DNA of 64,000 nucleotides from Clostridiales bacterium (GTDB taxonomy: Bacteria > Bacillota > Clostridia > Oscillospirales > CAG-272). The first letter of the stretch is position 1, and every line of letters starts with the position of its first letter. Positions 9,357 through 18,059 of the stretch are shown in pieces. Made by a program: the position numbers and the translations under genes. Under the pieces are notes generated by a model. That model was not told the DNA's origin. It saw only the letters and a list, made by a program, of their open reading frames with translations, and did not search any database. The stretch spans positions 62,001 to 126,000 of the forward strand of contig DULN01000008.1 of the NCBI GenBank assembly GCA_012840355.1, given 5' to 3'.

Positions 9357-10919
9357 TTATATTGTTTCGGGGAACATCATCTGTTCAACGTAAGCTTCCA
9401 TGAAAAATTCGTTGCCGGAAAGCTCAAGGTAGCGCGAAATCGGCCCGTTAATTTTGGCTATCCGCTCGCGCACGGACGCGCTCATTATGTACGCAACCGC
9501 GCCCATGCCGGCTGTGTTGCCGACCACCTCGATTTTATCCTCAAGCTCGGGCGGGATAAGCCCAATCCGGCAAGCGCTGCGACGGTTAATATGCGCGCCG
9601 AAGCCGCCGGCTAGTGCGACGCGTCCGATGTCGCGTGTGCCTAGCCCAGCGTCGTCGAGCAGCGTCATGATTCCGCCGCAAATTGCCGCTTTCGCAAGCT
9701 GAAGCTCGCGGATGTCGTGCGGGGAAATATAGATGTCGCGCTCGCGGTCGAGGTAGAAGTTCTCTTCAAGCCGTCCAGTCTCGTCAACGATACCGAGGTC
9801 GAGCATCGCCGCTACCGCGTCGATTAGCCCCGAGCCGCAGATGCCGCGCGGCTCCCCGCCGCCGATGACCGAAAAGCGAAGCTCCCCGTCCTCGAGCCAT
9901 ACTTCGTTGATAGCGCCGGCCACGCCAGCCATGCCGCAATCGATTTGCGCGCCTTCAAACGCCGGGCCTGCCGCAGTCGCGCAAAGGCAAATGCCTTCCC
10001 GGCTGCCAAGCCCCATCTCGCCGTTTGTGCCGACGTCGATAAAAAGCGTTACATCGCCGGTTTGGTCGACGCCCGCAGCGACAAGCCCCGCTGCTATGTC
10101 ACCGCCTACATATGCGGCAAAGCAAGGCATATAGTAGACCGGCGCGCCGGGGCGAATCGATATGCCGGCTTCCTCTGCGGGTATCGAGTAGCCAAACAGC
10201 GTGTCGACAGTAAACGGCGCGTTTGCGATGCCGCGCGCGTCACGCCCGGCTGCAATATGCTGCATTACGGTATTCCCGGCTATCGCGGCACAGCCGATAT
10301 CGCGCGGCGAGATGCCCGCGCGCGCGCAAAGCCGCTCTACCGATGCGGAAAGCTCTCGCAAAAGCAGCGAACGCAGCTCATCGGCGCCGTGCGGGTGGTT
10401 ATTAATTATGTACTCAAGCCGGGTTATAACGTCGGCGCCGTATGCCCTCTGGGGGTTGACGAACGCGTCTGTCGCCGCGACAATACCGCTCGCAAGGTCG
10501 CAAAGGTAAACTGCGACGGTGGTGGTGCCGATATCAATCGCAACTCCCCAGCGCGAGGGCTCGCCGTCCGGCCCCGGCGCAGGCGATAGCTCAAAATCAC
10601 CTGCCGGTGCGGCGTCGGTCTTTATAGCCATCTCGCCGGCTCCCTCAAGCCATACCTCGCAGTCGCCGGTAATGGCGGCGAGGCAGGCAAGACGCGCGCC
10701 CCCAGAAAGCTCGCGCTCGGTGAGCATTTCGGCTTCTGCGCTTGTGATTTCGGATAGTGCCCCGGCTGCCTTGACTTTGCATTTGCCGCAGGTATGCCTT
10801 CCGCCGCAGGGCGCGTCTAGCCCTATCCCTTGCACGCGCTTTAGTACCGAGTATAGCGTTTCGCCCAGCTCAGCCGCTACCTCGCGGGTTCCATGGTTTG
10901 TATAAATCTTTACAATCAT
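9357..10919 (-). CDS. RACo-like corrinoid activation/regeneration ferredoxin (DUF4445 ASKHA ATPase)
   Basis: A 520-residue protein. The N-terminal [2Fe-2S] domain has Cys38, Cys44, Cys47 and Cys79 (APCGGRHTCGKC... ACLAA), giving a C-x5-C-x2-C-x31-C pattern. The rest is the ASKHA-fold reductive activator: GVAIDIGTTTVAVYL starts near 129, and further phosphate-binding motifs are FIDVGTNGEMGLG and ALAGGFGAHINRR. Such proteins use ATP to re-reduce inactive Co(II) corrinoid proteins during methyl transfer. The adjacent URO-D gene fits that pathway, but no corrinoid-binding protein gene is present in this window. Start ATG 10919. Confidence 0.88.
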   Translation of the reverse strand: MIVKIYTNHGTREVAAELGETLYSVLKRVQGIGLDAPCGGRHTCGKCKVKAAGALSEITSAEAEMLTERELSGGARLACLAAITGDCEVWLEGAGEMAIKTDAAPAGDFELSPAPGPDGEPSRWGVAIDIGTTTVAVYLCDLASGIVAATDAFVNPQRAYGADVITRLEYIINNHPHGADELRSLLLRELSASVERLCARAGISPRDIGCAAIAGNTVMQHIAAGRDARGIANAPFTVDTLFGYSIPAEEAGISIRPGAPVYYMPCFAAYVGGDIAAGLVAAGVDQTGDVTLFIDVGTNGEMGLGSREGICLCATAAGPAFEGAQIDCGMAGVAGAINEVWLEDGELRFSVIGGGEPRGICGSGLIDAVAAMLDLGIVDETGRLEENFYLDRERDIYISPHDIRELQLAKAAICGGIMTLLDDAGLGTRDIGRVALAGGFGAHINRRSACRIGLIPPELEDKIEVVGNTAGMGAVAYIMSASVRERIAKINGPISRYLELSGNEFFMEAYVEQMMFPETI

Positions 10920-11025
10920 ACGCTACTCCGTATATCTTAAATTGCCCATCATATGAATATAAATATTATAAAACGTATGGATGCAAATTAGCCGCCGGCG
11001 CAATGCGTCGGCGGCGTGAGAAGCT

Positions 11026-11643
11026 ATGGGCAAGCTGAAACTGTTCGCTTTTATCGCTGCAGCCGCACTGCTGCTTTTGTCTTGCGCCGAGACAACCGAC
11101 CATCCGTCTGATATTGCGGCGCGCCTTGCTTTGCTTTACCCCGAGGACGCTGAGGGCTGCTCCGTCTATATAGACAGCGCCAGCGAGATTGACGAAGGGT
11201 ATCTTTCGCGTCAGGACCTAACATACCTATACTGCTCGGAAAATCTGCCCGAAAGCGCAGCCGAAGCACTAAATGCCGTCGACGGCTGGGCTATCCTGCT
11301 TTCGGGCGGGACCGAGCTATTCGAGCTGCACGTTTTTAGAGTGCGTAACCGAGCCGACGCCGACATTGTGGCAAAGCTCTTGTCGCGCCGTGTAAGGCTC
11401 TTCCGCTCGTATGATTTTTACAGCGCGGTCGAAGACGAAGACACCCGCCCCAACCTTGTCGGCGGAAACCGGCTGTTCGGCGGCTACTCGTATGGCGAGC
11501 ATCCGATGTATGGCAACACGCCATTTGTCGCCGCAAACTCGCTCGTCTATGTAAAGGGTAGGTATATTTTCCTGCTTGCCACGCCGGACAACGAAAAAGC
11601 TATAAAATGGATAGAAGAGAATATATCAAACAGTTATCACTAA
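11026..11643 (+). CDS. DUF4358-like lipoprotein
   Basis: A 205-residue secreted lipoprotein. The N-terminal helix ends in the lipobox LLSC, placing the lipidated Cys at residue 20. The mature part shows the layout of DUF4358 proteins: a region resembling 'Y.... LPESAAEAL' (about 75-87), a beta-strand rich segment FELHVFRVRNRADADIVAKLL, and a basic RRVRLFRSYDF motif before a second strand pair. The function of the family is unknown. GCGTGAGA precedes ATG 11026. A strong terminator follows, so it is probably monocistronic. Confidence 0.65.
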   Translation: MGKLKLFAFIAAAALLLLSCAETTDHPSDIAARLALLYPEDAEGCSVYIDSASEIDEGYLSRQDLTYLYCSENLPESAAEALNAVDGWAILLSGGTELFELHVFRVRNRADADIVAKLLSRRVRLFRSYDFYSAVEDEDTRPNLVGGNRLFGGYSYGEHPMYGNTPFVAANSLVYVKGRYIFLLATPDNEKAIKWIEENISNSYH

Positions 11644-11672
11644 AATGAGAAAAATATGTAAAAATATTATTT

Positions 11673-11706
11673 ATGCGACTGCTGGGGTGCAGTCGCATTC
11701 TTTTTT
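11673..11706 (+). terminator. Intrinsic terminator after the DUF4358 gene
   Basis: The stem atgcgactgc (11673-11682) / gcagtcgcat (11689-11698) is perfect, the loop is tggggt, and TTCTTTTTT follows. It also marks the 3' boundary of the convergent RNase P RNA. Confidence 0.88.
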
Positions 11707-11715
11707 GTATATGTA

Positions 11716-12107
11716 GGGATCGGGCCTATAAGCCGGGTTCTGTGCAGCCTGCGCTCTTCACGCAGGCCCTGCGGTCATCTATCTCGACCGTACGTTGCCG
11801 CACGGCTCTAGCCACCAGCGGGAATACTCTCGTATGCGCCGGGCAAGCGCGGCGCTGATGCGCCTCCCATACAGGTGTTGCTTCGGATAGGGTTTACAGG
11901 GGCGCAAAGTCGCCAGTGCGCCCGGTGAGCTCTTACCTCACCTTTCCACCCTTACCTGCGGGGGTAACGCAGGCGGTATATTTCTGTTGCACTTTCCCTG
12001 AAGTCGCCTTCGGCGGATGTTATCCGCTATCCTGCCCTGCGAAGCCCGGACTTTCCTCATGGCAATGCCTTCCGGCACAACGCCACGCGACCGCACGGCC
12101 CGGTCCC
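11716..12107 (-). ncRNA. rnpB: RNase P RNA, bacterial class A
   Basis: Read on the minus strand, the conserved 5' block GAGGAAAGTCCGGGCTTCGC lies near 12041-12060 and the universal 3' end ACAGAACCCGGCTTAT at 11727-11742. These form the P4/CRI-CRV core. The ends pair as helix P1: GGGACCGGGCC (12107-12097) with GGCCCGATCCC (11726-11716), one mismatch. The length of about 390 nt fits the ancestral class A form. The RNA is the catalytic subunit that trims tRNA 5' leaders. A consensus promoter stands immediately upstream. Open frames within this stretch are not genes. Confidence 0.95.
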
Positions 12108-12118
12108 TTTGCCGTTTT

Positions 12119-12147
12119 ATTATATCCTATCTTTGCGCCCATGTCAA
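12119..12147 (-). promoter_or_regulatory. Consensus promoter of the RNase P RNA gene
   Basis: On the minus strand TTGACA (12147-12142), a 17-base spacer and TATAAT (12124-12119) match the sigma-70/sigma-A consensus exactly. Transcription would begin about 12107-12112, at helix P1. Confidence 0.9.
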
Positions 12148-12205
12148 CCCTACTGAACCTAGCAATGTTTTTATGCTTATTTACATAATCGGTAACAATT
12201 CCGTA

Positions 12206-12234
12206 TTGTATTGTAAATCTCCATATGATAGAAT
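12206..12234 (+). promoter_or_regulatory. Putative promoter of the LtaS-like gene
   Basis: TTGTAT (12206-12211), a 17-base spacer and TAGAAT (12229-12234) lie about 28 bases before ATG 12262 and diverge from the RNase P promoter. Confidence 0.55.
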
Positions 12235-12261
12235 GATGACGATTTATGTCGCAGGACTTTG

Positions 12262-14160
12262 ATGGTAATAAAGATGCAAAATTTCAGGTCTCCAAAATCA
12301 AATAAGGCTTATTTGCATTATATCGAATCGGCGTTAATAATTGCGCTTTTTGTTATAAAAGCGTATTTTCTATACGAGTACATAGGGTACGGCAAATACT
12401 CGATAGTTTTTGCGGCGATGACGGCGGGCGCGCTTTTCGGGCTGAATGCCTTGATTAGCATTATCTCTGACAAGGGCGCCGCGACCTGGACGCTGCTTGC
12501 CATTTATTTTTTGTTTTCGGTTATAATGTTCGCCGACCGCATGTATTTTTCGTATTACCACAAGCTGCCCGGCGTGGCGGTGCTCGGAATGATGGGTATG
12601 CTCGGCGGGGTAAAAAGCTCCGTATACGAGCTGCTTGATTTTTCGCATGTTTTGTACCTTGCCGACCTGCCGGTTTTGGCGGTATACTTCATCGCGGCGA
12701 GAAGGTATATTTTGCGCCACACAAAATCGGTGGCGGCTGCCCGCAAAGCATCGAGGATAAACCGCATTGCGTCGGCTTCTGTGTTTTTCTTGCTCGTGGC
12801 GGTTGTGGCAGTTACCATTAAGCTCACCGACCTGAAGCTTGAGAACATCTCCGGCGAGCTGTTCGTGTACCATTTCACCGACGTGCTTTCGGTTATGGTT
12901 GGCGACAGGTTCTCCGGCGGCGCCGATACAAACGAGTATGTGCAGGCGTCGGCAGAAGCCGAGTCCGACCCATACTATGGGCTGGCGAAGGGGCGCAACC
13001 TGATTATAGTACAGGTTGAGTCGCTGCAGGGGTTTGTCATCGGCAACGATTTTTACGGTAGCGAAATCACCCCGAACCTCAACGCGCTTATAAAGCACGA
13101 TTCGTTTTATTTTCCGAACTACTACTATGTCGTCGGGGCGGGGAACACCTCCGACGCCGAGTTTGCTGTCAACAACTCGCTTTATCCGCCAACCGACCTG
13201 GCGGCGTATATAAAATACACCGATAAAAAATACTACGGGCTGCCTTTCGTGCTAAAAGACAACGGCTATAAATCCGCGATGGTGTTCCACGGCTACCTGC
13301 GCGAGTATTGGAACCGCGACAAGGCATACCCGTACCAGGGGTTTGACGAATACTACAGCCAAGAGAGCTTCTCGTCCGACCATATAATTGGGCTTGGGGT
13401 ATCGGACGAGCGGTTTTTCCGCGAGTCGGTCGAGGTCCTAAGGGCCAAGGAGCAGCCGTTTTACGCGTTTATGATAACTCTCTCTTCGCACCACCCATAT
13501 TGGCTGCCGCGCGAGGACAGAAGGCTCCCGGTGCCCGATGAGCTGGACAACACGCTTTTTGCTAATTATTTCGTCGCGATAAATTATGTCGATTACGCGA
13601 TAGGTTGCCTTATTGAGGAGCTAAAGGCCGCGGGGCTTTACGACAACAGCATGATCGTCATATACGGCGACCACTACGGCATGCCGAACGACGAGGAAAA
13701 CTACTCTCTCGCCTCGCAGTATTTTGGGCACCTATACTACGAAGGCGACCTTTTCCGCGTACCGATGATAATACATATCCCCGGCTCGGGCGTGTCGATG
13801 ACGGTCGACCGTCCGTCGTCGCATGTCGACGTTATGCCGACCGTGCTTCACCTGCTCGGCATACGCAACGAGGGCGGAGTGATGTTCGGTCACAACATGC
13901 TGTCAGACGACGAGACGCCGGTTTACCTGCAGATGCATGTCAAGCGCGGCTCGTTTGTCACAAAGGACATTCTGTTCGTTTATCCCACAAGCGGCATAAT
14001 ATCCGACGCCAAGTGCTTTGACCTAAAGGCCCACAAGCGCATAGACGACGGCACCGCGGCGTTTGCCGAAAGATACGCAGAGCAGTATACCACGGCGCAA
14101 AAAGTGATACAGGACTGCATCTCTATAATTGAGGCTGACCGGATACGGGTAAAGCCATGA
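12262..14160 (+). CDS. LtaS-like phosphoglycerol transferase (sulfatase family)
   Basis: A 632-residue protein of the lipoteichoic acid synthase family. Five hydrophobic segments occupy about residues 17-190. The extracellular alkaline-phosphatase-fold domain follows, with a metal ligand in VQVESLQG (Glu about 253), the nucleophile Thr in GAGNTSDAEF (about 296) and metal ligands in YGDHYGMP. LtaS enzymes move glycerol-phosphate from phosphatidylglycerol to a growing polymer outside the membrane. I chose ATG 12262; TTG 12259 directly precedes it and ATG 12274 is also possible. The gene stands alone, with its own promoter and terminator. Whether it synthesises, primes or decorates the polymer is not visible. 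Confidence 0.85.
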   Translation: MVIKMQNFRSPKSNKAYLHYIESALIIALFVIKAYFLYEYIGYGKYSIVFAAMTAGALFGLNALISIISDKGAATWTLLAIYFLFSVIMFADRMYFSYYHKLPGVAVLGMMGMLGGVKSSVYELLDFSHVLYLADLPVLAVYFIAARRYILRHTKSVAAARKASRINRIASASVFFLLVAVVAVTIKLTDLKLENISGELFVYHFTDVLSVMVGDRFSGGADTNEYVQASAEAESDPYYGLAKGRNLIIVQVESLQGFVIGNDFYGSEITPNLNALIKHDSFYFPNYYYVVGAGNTSDAEFAVNNSLYPPTDLAAYIKYTDKKYYGLPFVLKDNGYKSAMVFHGYLREYWNRDKAYPYQGFDEYYSQESFSSDHIIGLGVSDERFFRESVEVLRAKEQPFYAFMITLSSHHPYWLPREDRRLPVPDELDNTLFANYFVAINYVDYAIGCLIEELKAAGLYDNSMIVIYGDHYGMPNDEENYSLASQYFGHLYYEGDLFRVPMIIHIPGSGVSMTVDRPSSHVDVMPTVLHLLGIRNEGGVMFGHNMLSDDETPVYLQMHVKRGSFVTKDILFVYPTSGIISDAKCFDLKAHKRIDDGTAAFAERYAEQYTTAQKVIQDCISIIEADRIRVKP

Positions 14161-14174
14161 CAAGGCAAAAATAA

Positions 14175-14203
14175 AAGGGCGGAAAACTCCGCCCTTAATT
14201 TTT
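14175..14203. terminator. Shared terminator between convergent genes
   Basis: The stem aagggcgga (14175-14183) / tccgccctt (14188-14196) has loop aaac. AATTTTTT follows on the right and a run of A precedes it on the left, so it works in both directions. Its right arm overlaps the stop codon of the YqgF gene. Confidence 0.8.
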
Positions 14204-14650
14204 TAGGTTTCTTATACGGTCGAGGAAATTTTGCAGCATAATCTCCGCCGAGAGAGCGTCTATTATGGCTTTGCGCTTTTTTTTGCGCGTTTCGGTTTCA
14301 TTCAAAAACACCTGCGCGCTCAAGGTGGTGCAGCGCTCGTCTTCGAGCACGACCGGCAAGCCCGTTTCGGCGCGCAGCTTTTCGGCAAACGCGCGCGCCT
14401 TCTCGGAGCGAGGTCCGCGAGTGCCGTTCATGTTTATTGGGTCGCCGACGATAATCAGCCCGACGCCCCGGCTCTTCGCTACCTCATTTATTTTGCGGGC
14501 AAGCGCGCGGTCGCCGGTGGCTTCTATTGTCCCAATGCCGCTGGCTAAAAACAGCGACTCGTCGGAAATCGCAAGCCCGGTGCGCACGTCGCCGTAATCG
14601 ACGGCGAGCACTCGGCCGCTGAATGACGGAAGGGGTGTTTTATCTTCCAA
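14195..14650 (-). CDS. ruvX: Putative pre-16S rRNA nuclease / Holliday junction resolvase-like YqgF (RuvX)
   Basis: A 151-residue RNase H-fold protein, full length for the family. The conserved residues are in VLAVDYGDVRTGLAISD (first Asp about 19), GDPINMNGTRGPRSEKARAFAEKL, the EDER motif with Glu, and the terminal Asp in AIIDALSAEIML. The family member of E. coli matures the 5' end of 16S rRNA. The start is TTG 14650, nine bases after AAAGGA; no ATG is available before the first strand. It lies downstream of the hydrolase gene with an 80-base gap. In many Firmicutes it follows alaS, which is not the case here. Confidence 0.88.
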   Translation of the reverse strand: MEDKTPLPSFSGRVLAVDYGDVRTGLAISDESLFLASGIGTIEATGDRALARKINEVAKSRGVGLIIVGDPINMNGTRGPRSEKARAFAEKLRAETGLPVVLEDERCTTLSAQVFLNETETRKKKRKAIIDALSAEIMLQNFLDRIRNLKN

Positions 14651-14730
14651 ATCTTTATCCTTTCAGCTAGAGTTTTATGTAAAAGCCCGTTATAGGGGCG
14701 CAAATGTGGTAACCCGTTACCCCGCGCGGG

Positions 14731-15726
14731 CTAATCCCTTCTTATGAACCGTGCGAAAAACTCCGCGCCGAGAGTATTTTTCTCGCGCACACCTTCGATT
14801 ATGTCGGTTGCCCACTCGTCGAGGTCTTCTATAACTTTGTCCCTTATCGAGCTGTTTAATAACTCGTGGCGGGCGCCTTCGTAAAGCTTAATGCGAAGGT
14901 CGGACAGCTCCATTTCGTTTAGCTTATCGTATACCTCGCGCACGCCTTCGCCGTCGGCGCCGATTGGGTCGAGCATGCCGCTGATAATCAGCACCGGCAG
15001 GCTTTTCGGCACGCCTTCGTACCACGCGTCGGACGAAATGTACTGCATAAGACGCATCAACCGGTTATACGCGCGGACGGTGAACTTAAACGTGCAAAGC
15101 GGGTCGTTTCGGTAACGGTCGCGGCACTCTTTGACATCGGTAAGCCACGAGAGGCTGTCGCGCTCATTTTTCCAGCTCTTGTTGCGGCCTGTGTCCGCAA
15201 GGTTGGCGACAAGCTTGCTTCTGTAATGGTCGCCGCGCAGCCGCTCAATCAGCGAGGTGAGGAATATGCCAAAGCCAAGCGGCTGCTTGCTCGTGCCGCT
15301 TGTGCCGCAGAGCACCACGCCGTCGATTGAAGTGCCGTAACGCACCATAAAGTCTCGCGCGACAAACGAGCCCATGCTGTGCCCGAAAAGAATATACGGC
15401 AGCCTGCGGTATGTCTTGCGCACGATGTCGTAAAGCAGCTTTTGGTTGTCGGCAAGCGGCTCATACTCGGCGAAATAGCCGAGCTCCTCTTCGCTTGGCG
15501 CGGTTCTGCCATGTCCGAGGTGGTCGCAGCCGCAGACGACATATCCACGGGCGGTCATGTCCGACATGAATCCCTCGCGCTCATAGCGCTCGATATACTC
15601 GCACATGCCGTGGCAGACCTGAATTACCGCTTTAGGGTTTTGTTCCTTGGGCCTATAAATATAATACGCGACGTCGCACGAGCCGTCGGCTGATGGGAAT
15701 GTGCCGGCTATTTTTTCATATTCCAT
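14731..15726 (-). CDS. Alpha/beta hydrolase, monoacylglycerol-lipase-like
   Basis: A 331-residue serine hydrolase of the Hydrolase_4 / lysophospholipase group. The nucleophile elbow is GHSMGS, the oxyanion region is VCHGMCEYIERYE, the acid lies in ISGMLDPIG and the catalytic His in GARHELLN. No signal peptide is present, so it is cytoplasmic. I start it at ATG 15726, not the upstream frame start at 15849: that ATG overlaps the stop of the preceding gene as TGATG, and homology begins there. It is the last gene of the purM-pfkB-hydrolase operon. The substrate is probably an acyl ester, unproven. Confidence 0.85.
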   Translation of the reverse strand: MEYEKIAGTFPSADGSCDVAYYIYRPKEQNPKAVIQVCHGMCEYIERYEREGFMSDMTARGYVVCGCDHLGHGRTAPSEEELGYFAEYEPLADNQKLLYDIVRKTYRRLPYILFGHSMGSFVARDFMVRYGTSIDGVVLCGTSGTSKQPLGFGIFLTSLIERLRGDHYRSKLVANLADTGRNKSWKNERDSLSWLTDVKECRDRYRNDPLCTFKFTVRAYNRLMRLMQYISSDAWYEGVPKSLPVLIISGMLDPIGADGEGVREVYDKLNEMELSDLRIKLYEGARHELLNSSIRDKVIEDLDEWATDIIEGVREKNTLGAEFFARFIRRD

Positions 15727-16676
15727 CAGAGCTTGTACCCCAAATCGTACTTTTCTATGTATTCCGCGACTTCTTCTAGCTTCGGTATAGACGCAATCGT
15801 TCCGGGCCTCGAGCGGACAATCGCCGAGACGATATCGGCAAACACGCACGCGCGCTGGATGTCTCGGCTGCGCGTATACTCGAGCGTCAGCGCCGCCGCA
15901 AACGCTTCCGACGAGGCTGCCGGGTCGACCGTTTGCGCCTCGTGCGGCGCGATGATTTTAAAATATGTGCCGTCGTATACAAAAATCCCGCGAGAGCCCA
16001 TTTTTACGACGATGTATTTCGCAGTTATGCGCTGCGCGAGTGCAAGGCACGCCCGCATGCATTTATCTTGGTCAGCCGGCGCGATATCGGTAAACTGCGC
16101 CATCGAGCCTTCGTCGGCTAAAAATACGTCGAGCTCCTCAAACCGCTCTAGCGGAAAATCCCGCTCAGCCGCGCTCGGCGTGTATGTGGCGTCGAACACC
16201 GAGGGCAAGCCTTGCCGGTTCGCAAATGAAACAGCCGAAACCGCCGCGGCTACAGGTATGTCATGCTGGAGCAGCAGCGCGTCCGGGTACGAGGTGAACG
16301 CGTCCTCCACATGTTCAGCGGTCAGCCGGCGGTTGGCGCCGGGGTATACCACGCGGCGCGGCGGGGAATCGCTCTCGATAATGACGGCGACAAGCCCGGT
16401 TTGGGATTGCCTGTCTACGTCTGTAAAGCGCGCATCCGTACCTCGGTTTTCAAGATATGCTTTCAGGCGCACGCCGTGCGAATCGCCGCCGATTCGCGCG
16501 CACAGAATGCACTCGGCGCCGAGCTCTTCTAAGGTTACGGCTGCGTAAATCCCCCTGCCGCCGGGCTGGTATTCATACCTTTCGCCGACAGTCGACTGCC
16601 CGCTAGGCGGCAGGCGGTCGGCTCTTATGAAAAAATCGGTATAAACGCTGCCGACAACAAGTATCCGAGGTTTCAT
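15726..16676 (-). CDS. PfkB/ribokinase-family protein with altered catalytic motif
   Basis: A 316-residue ribokinase-fold protein. The family start ILVVGSVYTDFFIRADRLPP, the GG(R)G motif near 39-42 and the substrate-lid strands are recognisable. The second PfkB signature, usually DTTGAGDAF with the catalytic Asp, reads DPAASSEAF at 251-259. Both glycines of the anion hole are lost and the base is Glu257. It is therefore either inactive or greatly altered. GGAGG lies eight bases before ATG 16676, which follows purM by 26 bases, and it is translationally coupled to the hydrolase. The sugar or nucleoside substrate is unknown. Confidence 0.8.
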   Translation of the reverse strand: MKPRILVVGSVYTDFFIRADRLPPSGQSTVGERYEYQPGGRGIYAAVTLEELGAECILCARIGGDSHGVRLKAYLENRGTDARFTDVDRQSQTGLVAVIIESDSPPRRVVYPGANRRLTAEHVEDAFTSYPDALLLQHDIPVAAAVSAVSFANRQGLPSVFDATYTPSAAERDFPLERFEELDVFLADEGSMAQFTDIAPADQDKCMRACLALAQRITAKYIVVKMGSRGIFVYDGTYFKIIAPHEAQTVDPAASSEAFAAALTLEYTRSRDIQRACVFADIVSAIVRSRPGTIASIPKLEEVAEYIEKYDLGYKL

Positions 16677-16702
16677 GCGCGGCCTCCGATATAAAGAATT
16701 TA

Positions 16703-17878
16703 TTAGTACTCGTAGGTCTTGCCGTCTTTTTTAATCGTAACCCTGTTTTCGCCTTCGGTACGCTCCACGTAGCCGACGATTTTTGCCGCGACGCCGTATC
16801 TTGCAGCCGCCGCGATGAGTGACGGGGCGTCCTTCTCCTCGCAGTATATCTCGAGCCTGTGACCCATGTTGAAGACAGAAAACATCTCGCGCGGGGAGAT
16901 AGCGCCGCTTTCGGCTATCGCCAAAAACAGCGGCGGTGTATCAAAAAGGTTATCCTTAACATAATGCAGCCCGCGCCCAAATGCGCGGCATTTGAGCTGC
17001 CCTCCGCCGGTGCAGTGGATTATGCCGTGGATCCGCGAGCGGCCCTCGGCCAGGATGTCGCGGACTATCGGCGCGTAGGTCCGGGTGGGCGAAAGCAGCG
17101 CGTCGCCGACCGTCATTTCCGGAACGCCGGCGCCCGCAGGCAACTTATCCATAATGCGGTATTTGCCGCCGTAAACTTTGGACGGGTCGATAGTGTTCGA
17201 GTATGTTTCCGGGTATTTTTCGGCATAGTATTTAGAGAGCAAAAGATGCCTTGCGGCGGTGAGGCCGTTAGAGCCGATCCCGGAGTTGGGCTTGTCCTCG
17301 TATGACGCTTGGCCGGATGACGAAAATCCGACAATGACGTCGCCGGGTCTTATGTTGCCGCAGTCGATGACGTCGCTGCGCCTCATTCTGACAAAAACAG
17401 TCGAGTCGACGATAAGGGTGCTCACAAGGTCGCCCACATCCGCAGTTTCGCCGCCCGACATAGTTATGTCTATCTCCAGCTCGCCCATCTTCTTGATGAA
17501 CCCGACATAGCCTTCTATTATAGCCTTAATGGCGTTGCCGTCGACGCGGTGGGCGTTGCGGCCGATAGTGTTGGACATGACAAATCCCCCGGTTGCGCCG
17601 ACGCAGATGAGGTCGTCGAGGTTCATTACCACCGAGTCTTGCGCAAGGTCATAATAGGCGGAAAAATCGCCGGTCTCGCGGTGCTTTATATAGGCGAGCG
17701 CCGATTTTGTGCCCGCTCCGTCGGCGTGCAGCGCGGCGCACCAGTTTGGGTCGCCGGCAGGGTCGTCGATTATCTTGCAAAACGCGCCGGCGAAAAGCCC
17801 GCGGTCTATTTTCTCAATTGCGCGCTTTACGTCAGTCTTTTCGGACGAGGCGCCGAGCGACAGATATGCGTCGGACAT
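16703..17878 (-). CDS. purM: PurM-like phosphoribosylformylglycinamidine cyclo-ligase
   Basis: A 391-residue AIR-synthase-family protein, longer than the usual 340-350. ATP- and substrate-binding text includes LHADGAGTKSALA (about 49-61), DSVVMNLDDLICVGA, SGGETADVGD (about 140-149) and GGGQLKCRAFGRG. PurM closes FGAM to aminoimidazole ribotide in purine synthesis. Extra residues around 205-240 account for much of the length and are found in a long PurM subfamily. The gene stands apart from any pur operon and is first in a three-gene operon with a PfkB-like protein and a hydrolase. Start ATG 17878. Confidence 0.85.
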   Translation of the reverse strand: MSDAYLSLGASSEKTDVKRAIEKIDRGLFAGAFCKIIDDPAGDPNWCAALHADGAGTKSALAYIKHRETGDFSAYYDLAQDSVVMNLDDLICVGATGGFVMSNTIGRNAHRVDGNAIKAIIEGYVGFIKKMGELEIDITMSGGETADVGDLVSTLIVDSTVFVRMRRSDVIDCGNIRPGDVIVGFSSSGQASYEDKPNSGIGSNGLTAARHLLLSKYYAEKYPETYSNTIDPSKVYGGKYRIMDKLPAGAGVPEMTVGDALLSPTRTYAPIVRDILAEGRSRIHGIIHCTGGGQLKCRAFGRGLHYVKDNLFDTPPLFLAIAESGAISPREMFSVFNMGHRLEIYCEEKDAPSLIAAAARYGVAAKIVGYVERTEGENRVTIKKDGKTYEY

Positions 17879-17984
17879 AAGATTTTTATACCCCCAGCAG
17901 AAGTGATAAAATACGTCATGCCTTATCAGGCGGCTTTATCAAATTTTATTATAACACGCGGGATGTTAAAAATCAATAATGTTG

Positions 17985-18013
17985 TTGACAAAAAGGCTGG
18001 GGAGCATTATAAT
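17985..18013 (+). promoter_or_regulatory. Consensus promoter of the lipoprotein-desulfurase unit
   Basis: TTGACA (17985-17990), 17 bases, then TATAAT (18008-18013). Transcription should begin near 18020, leaving a leader of about 40 bases before ATG 18060. Confidence 0.88.
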
Positions 18014-18059
18014 TAAAGCGCAATTTAACTAATATTTATAGGACAGGTGTAGTAACAGG

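Noticed and set aside
11673..12262. Small + strand open frames across the RNase P region
   Set aside because: They translate the complement of a structured RNA whose conserved core and P1 helix are evident.
15724..15849. Upstream start of the alpha/beta hydrolase at 15849
   Set aside because: It would run 120 bases into the PfkB-like gene; the ATG at 15726 gives TGATG coupling and matches the family start.
15733..16548. 271-codon + strand frame opposite the PfkB-like gene
   Set aside because: Low-complexity Ser/Ala-rich product with no RBS, lying entirely against a recognisable gene.
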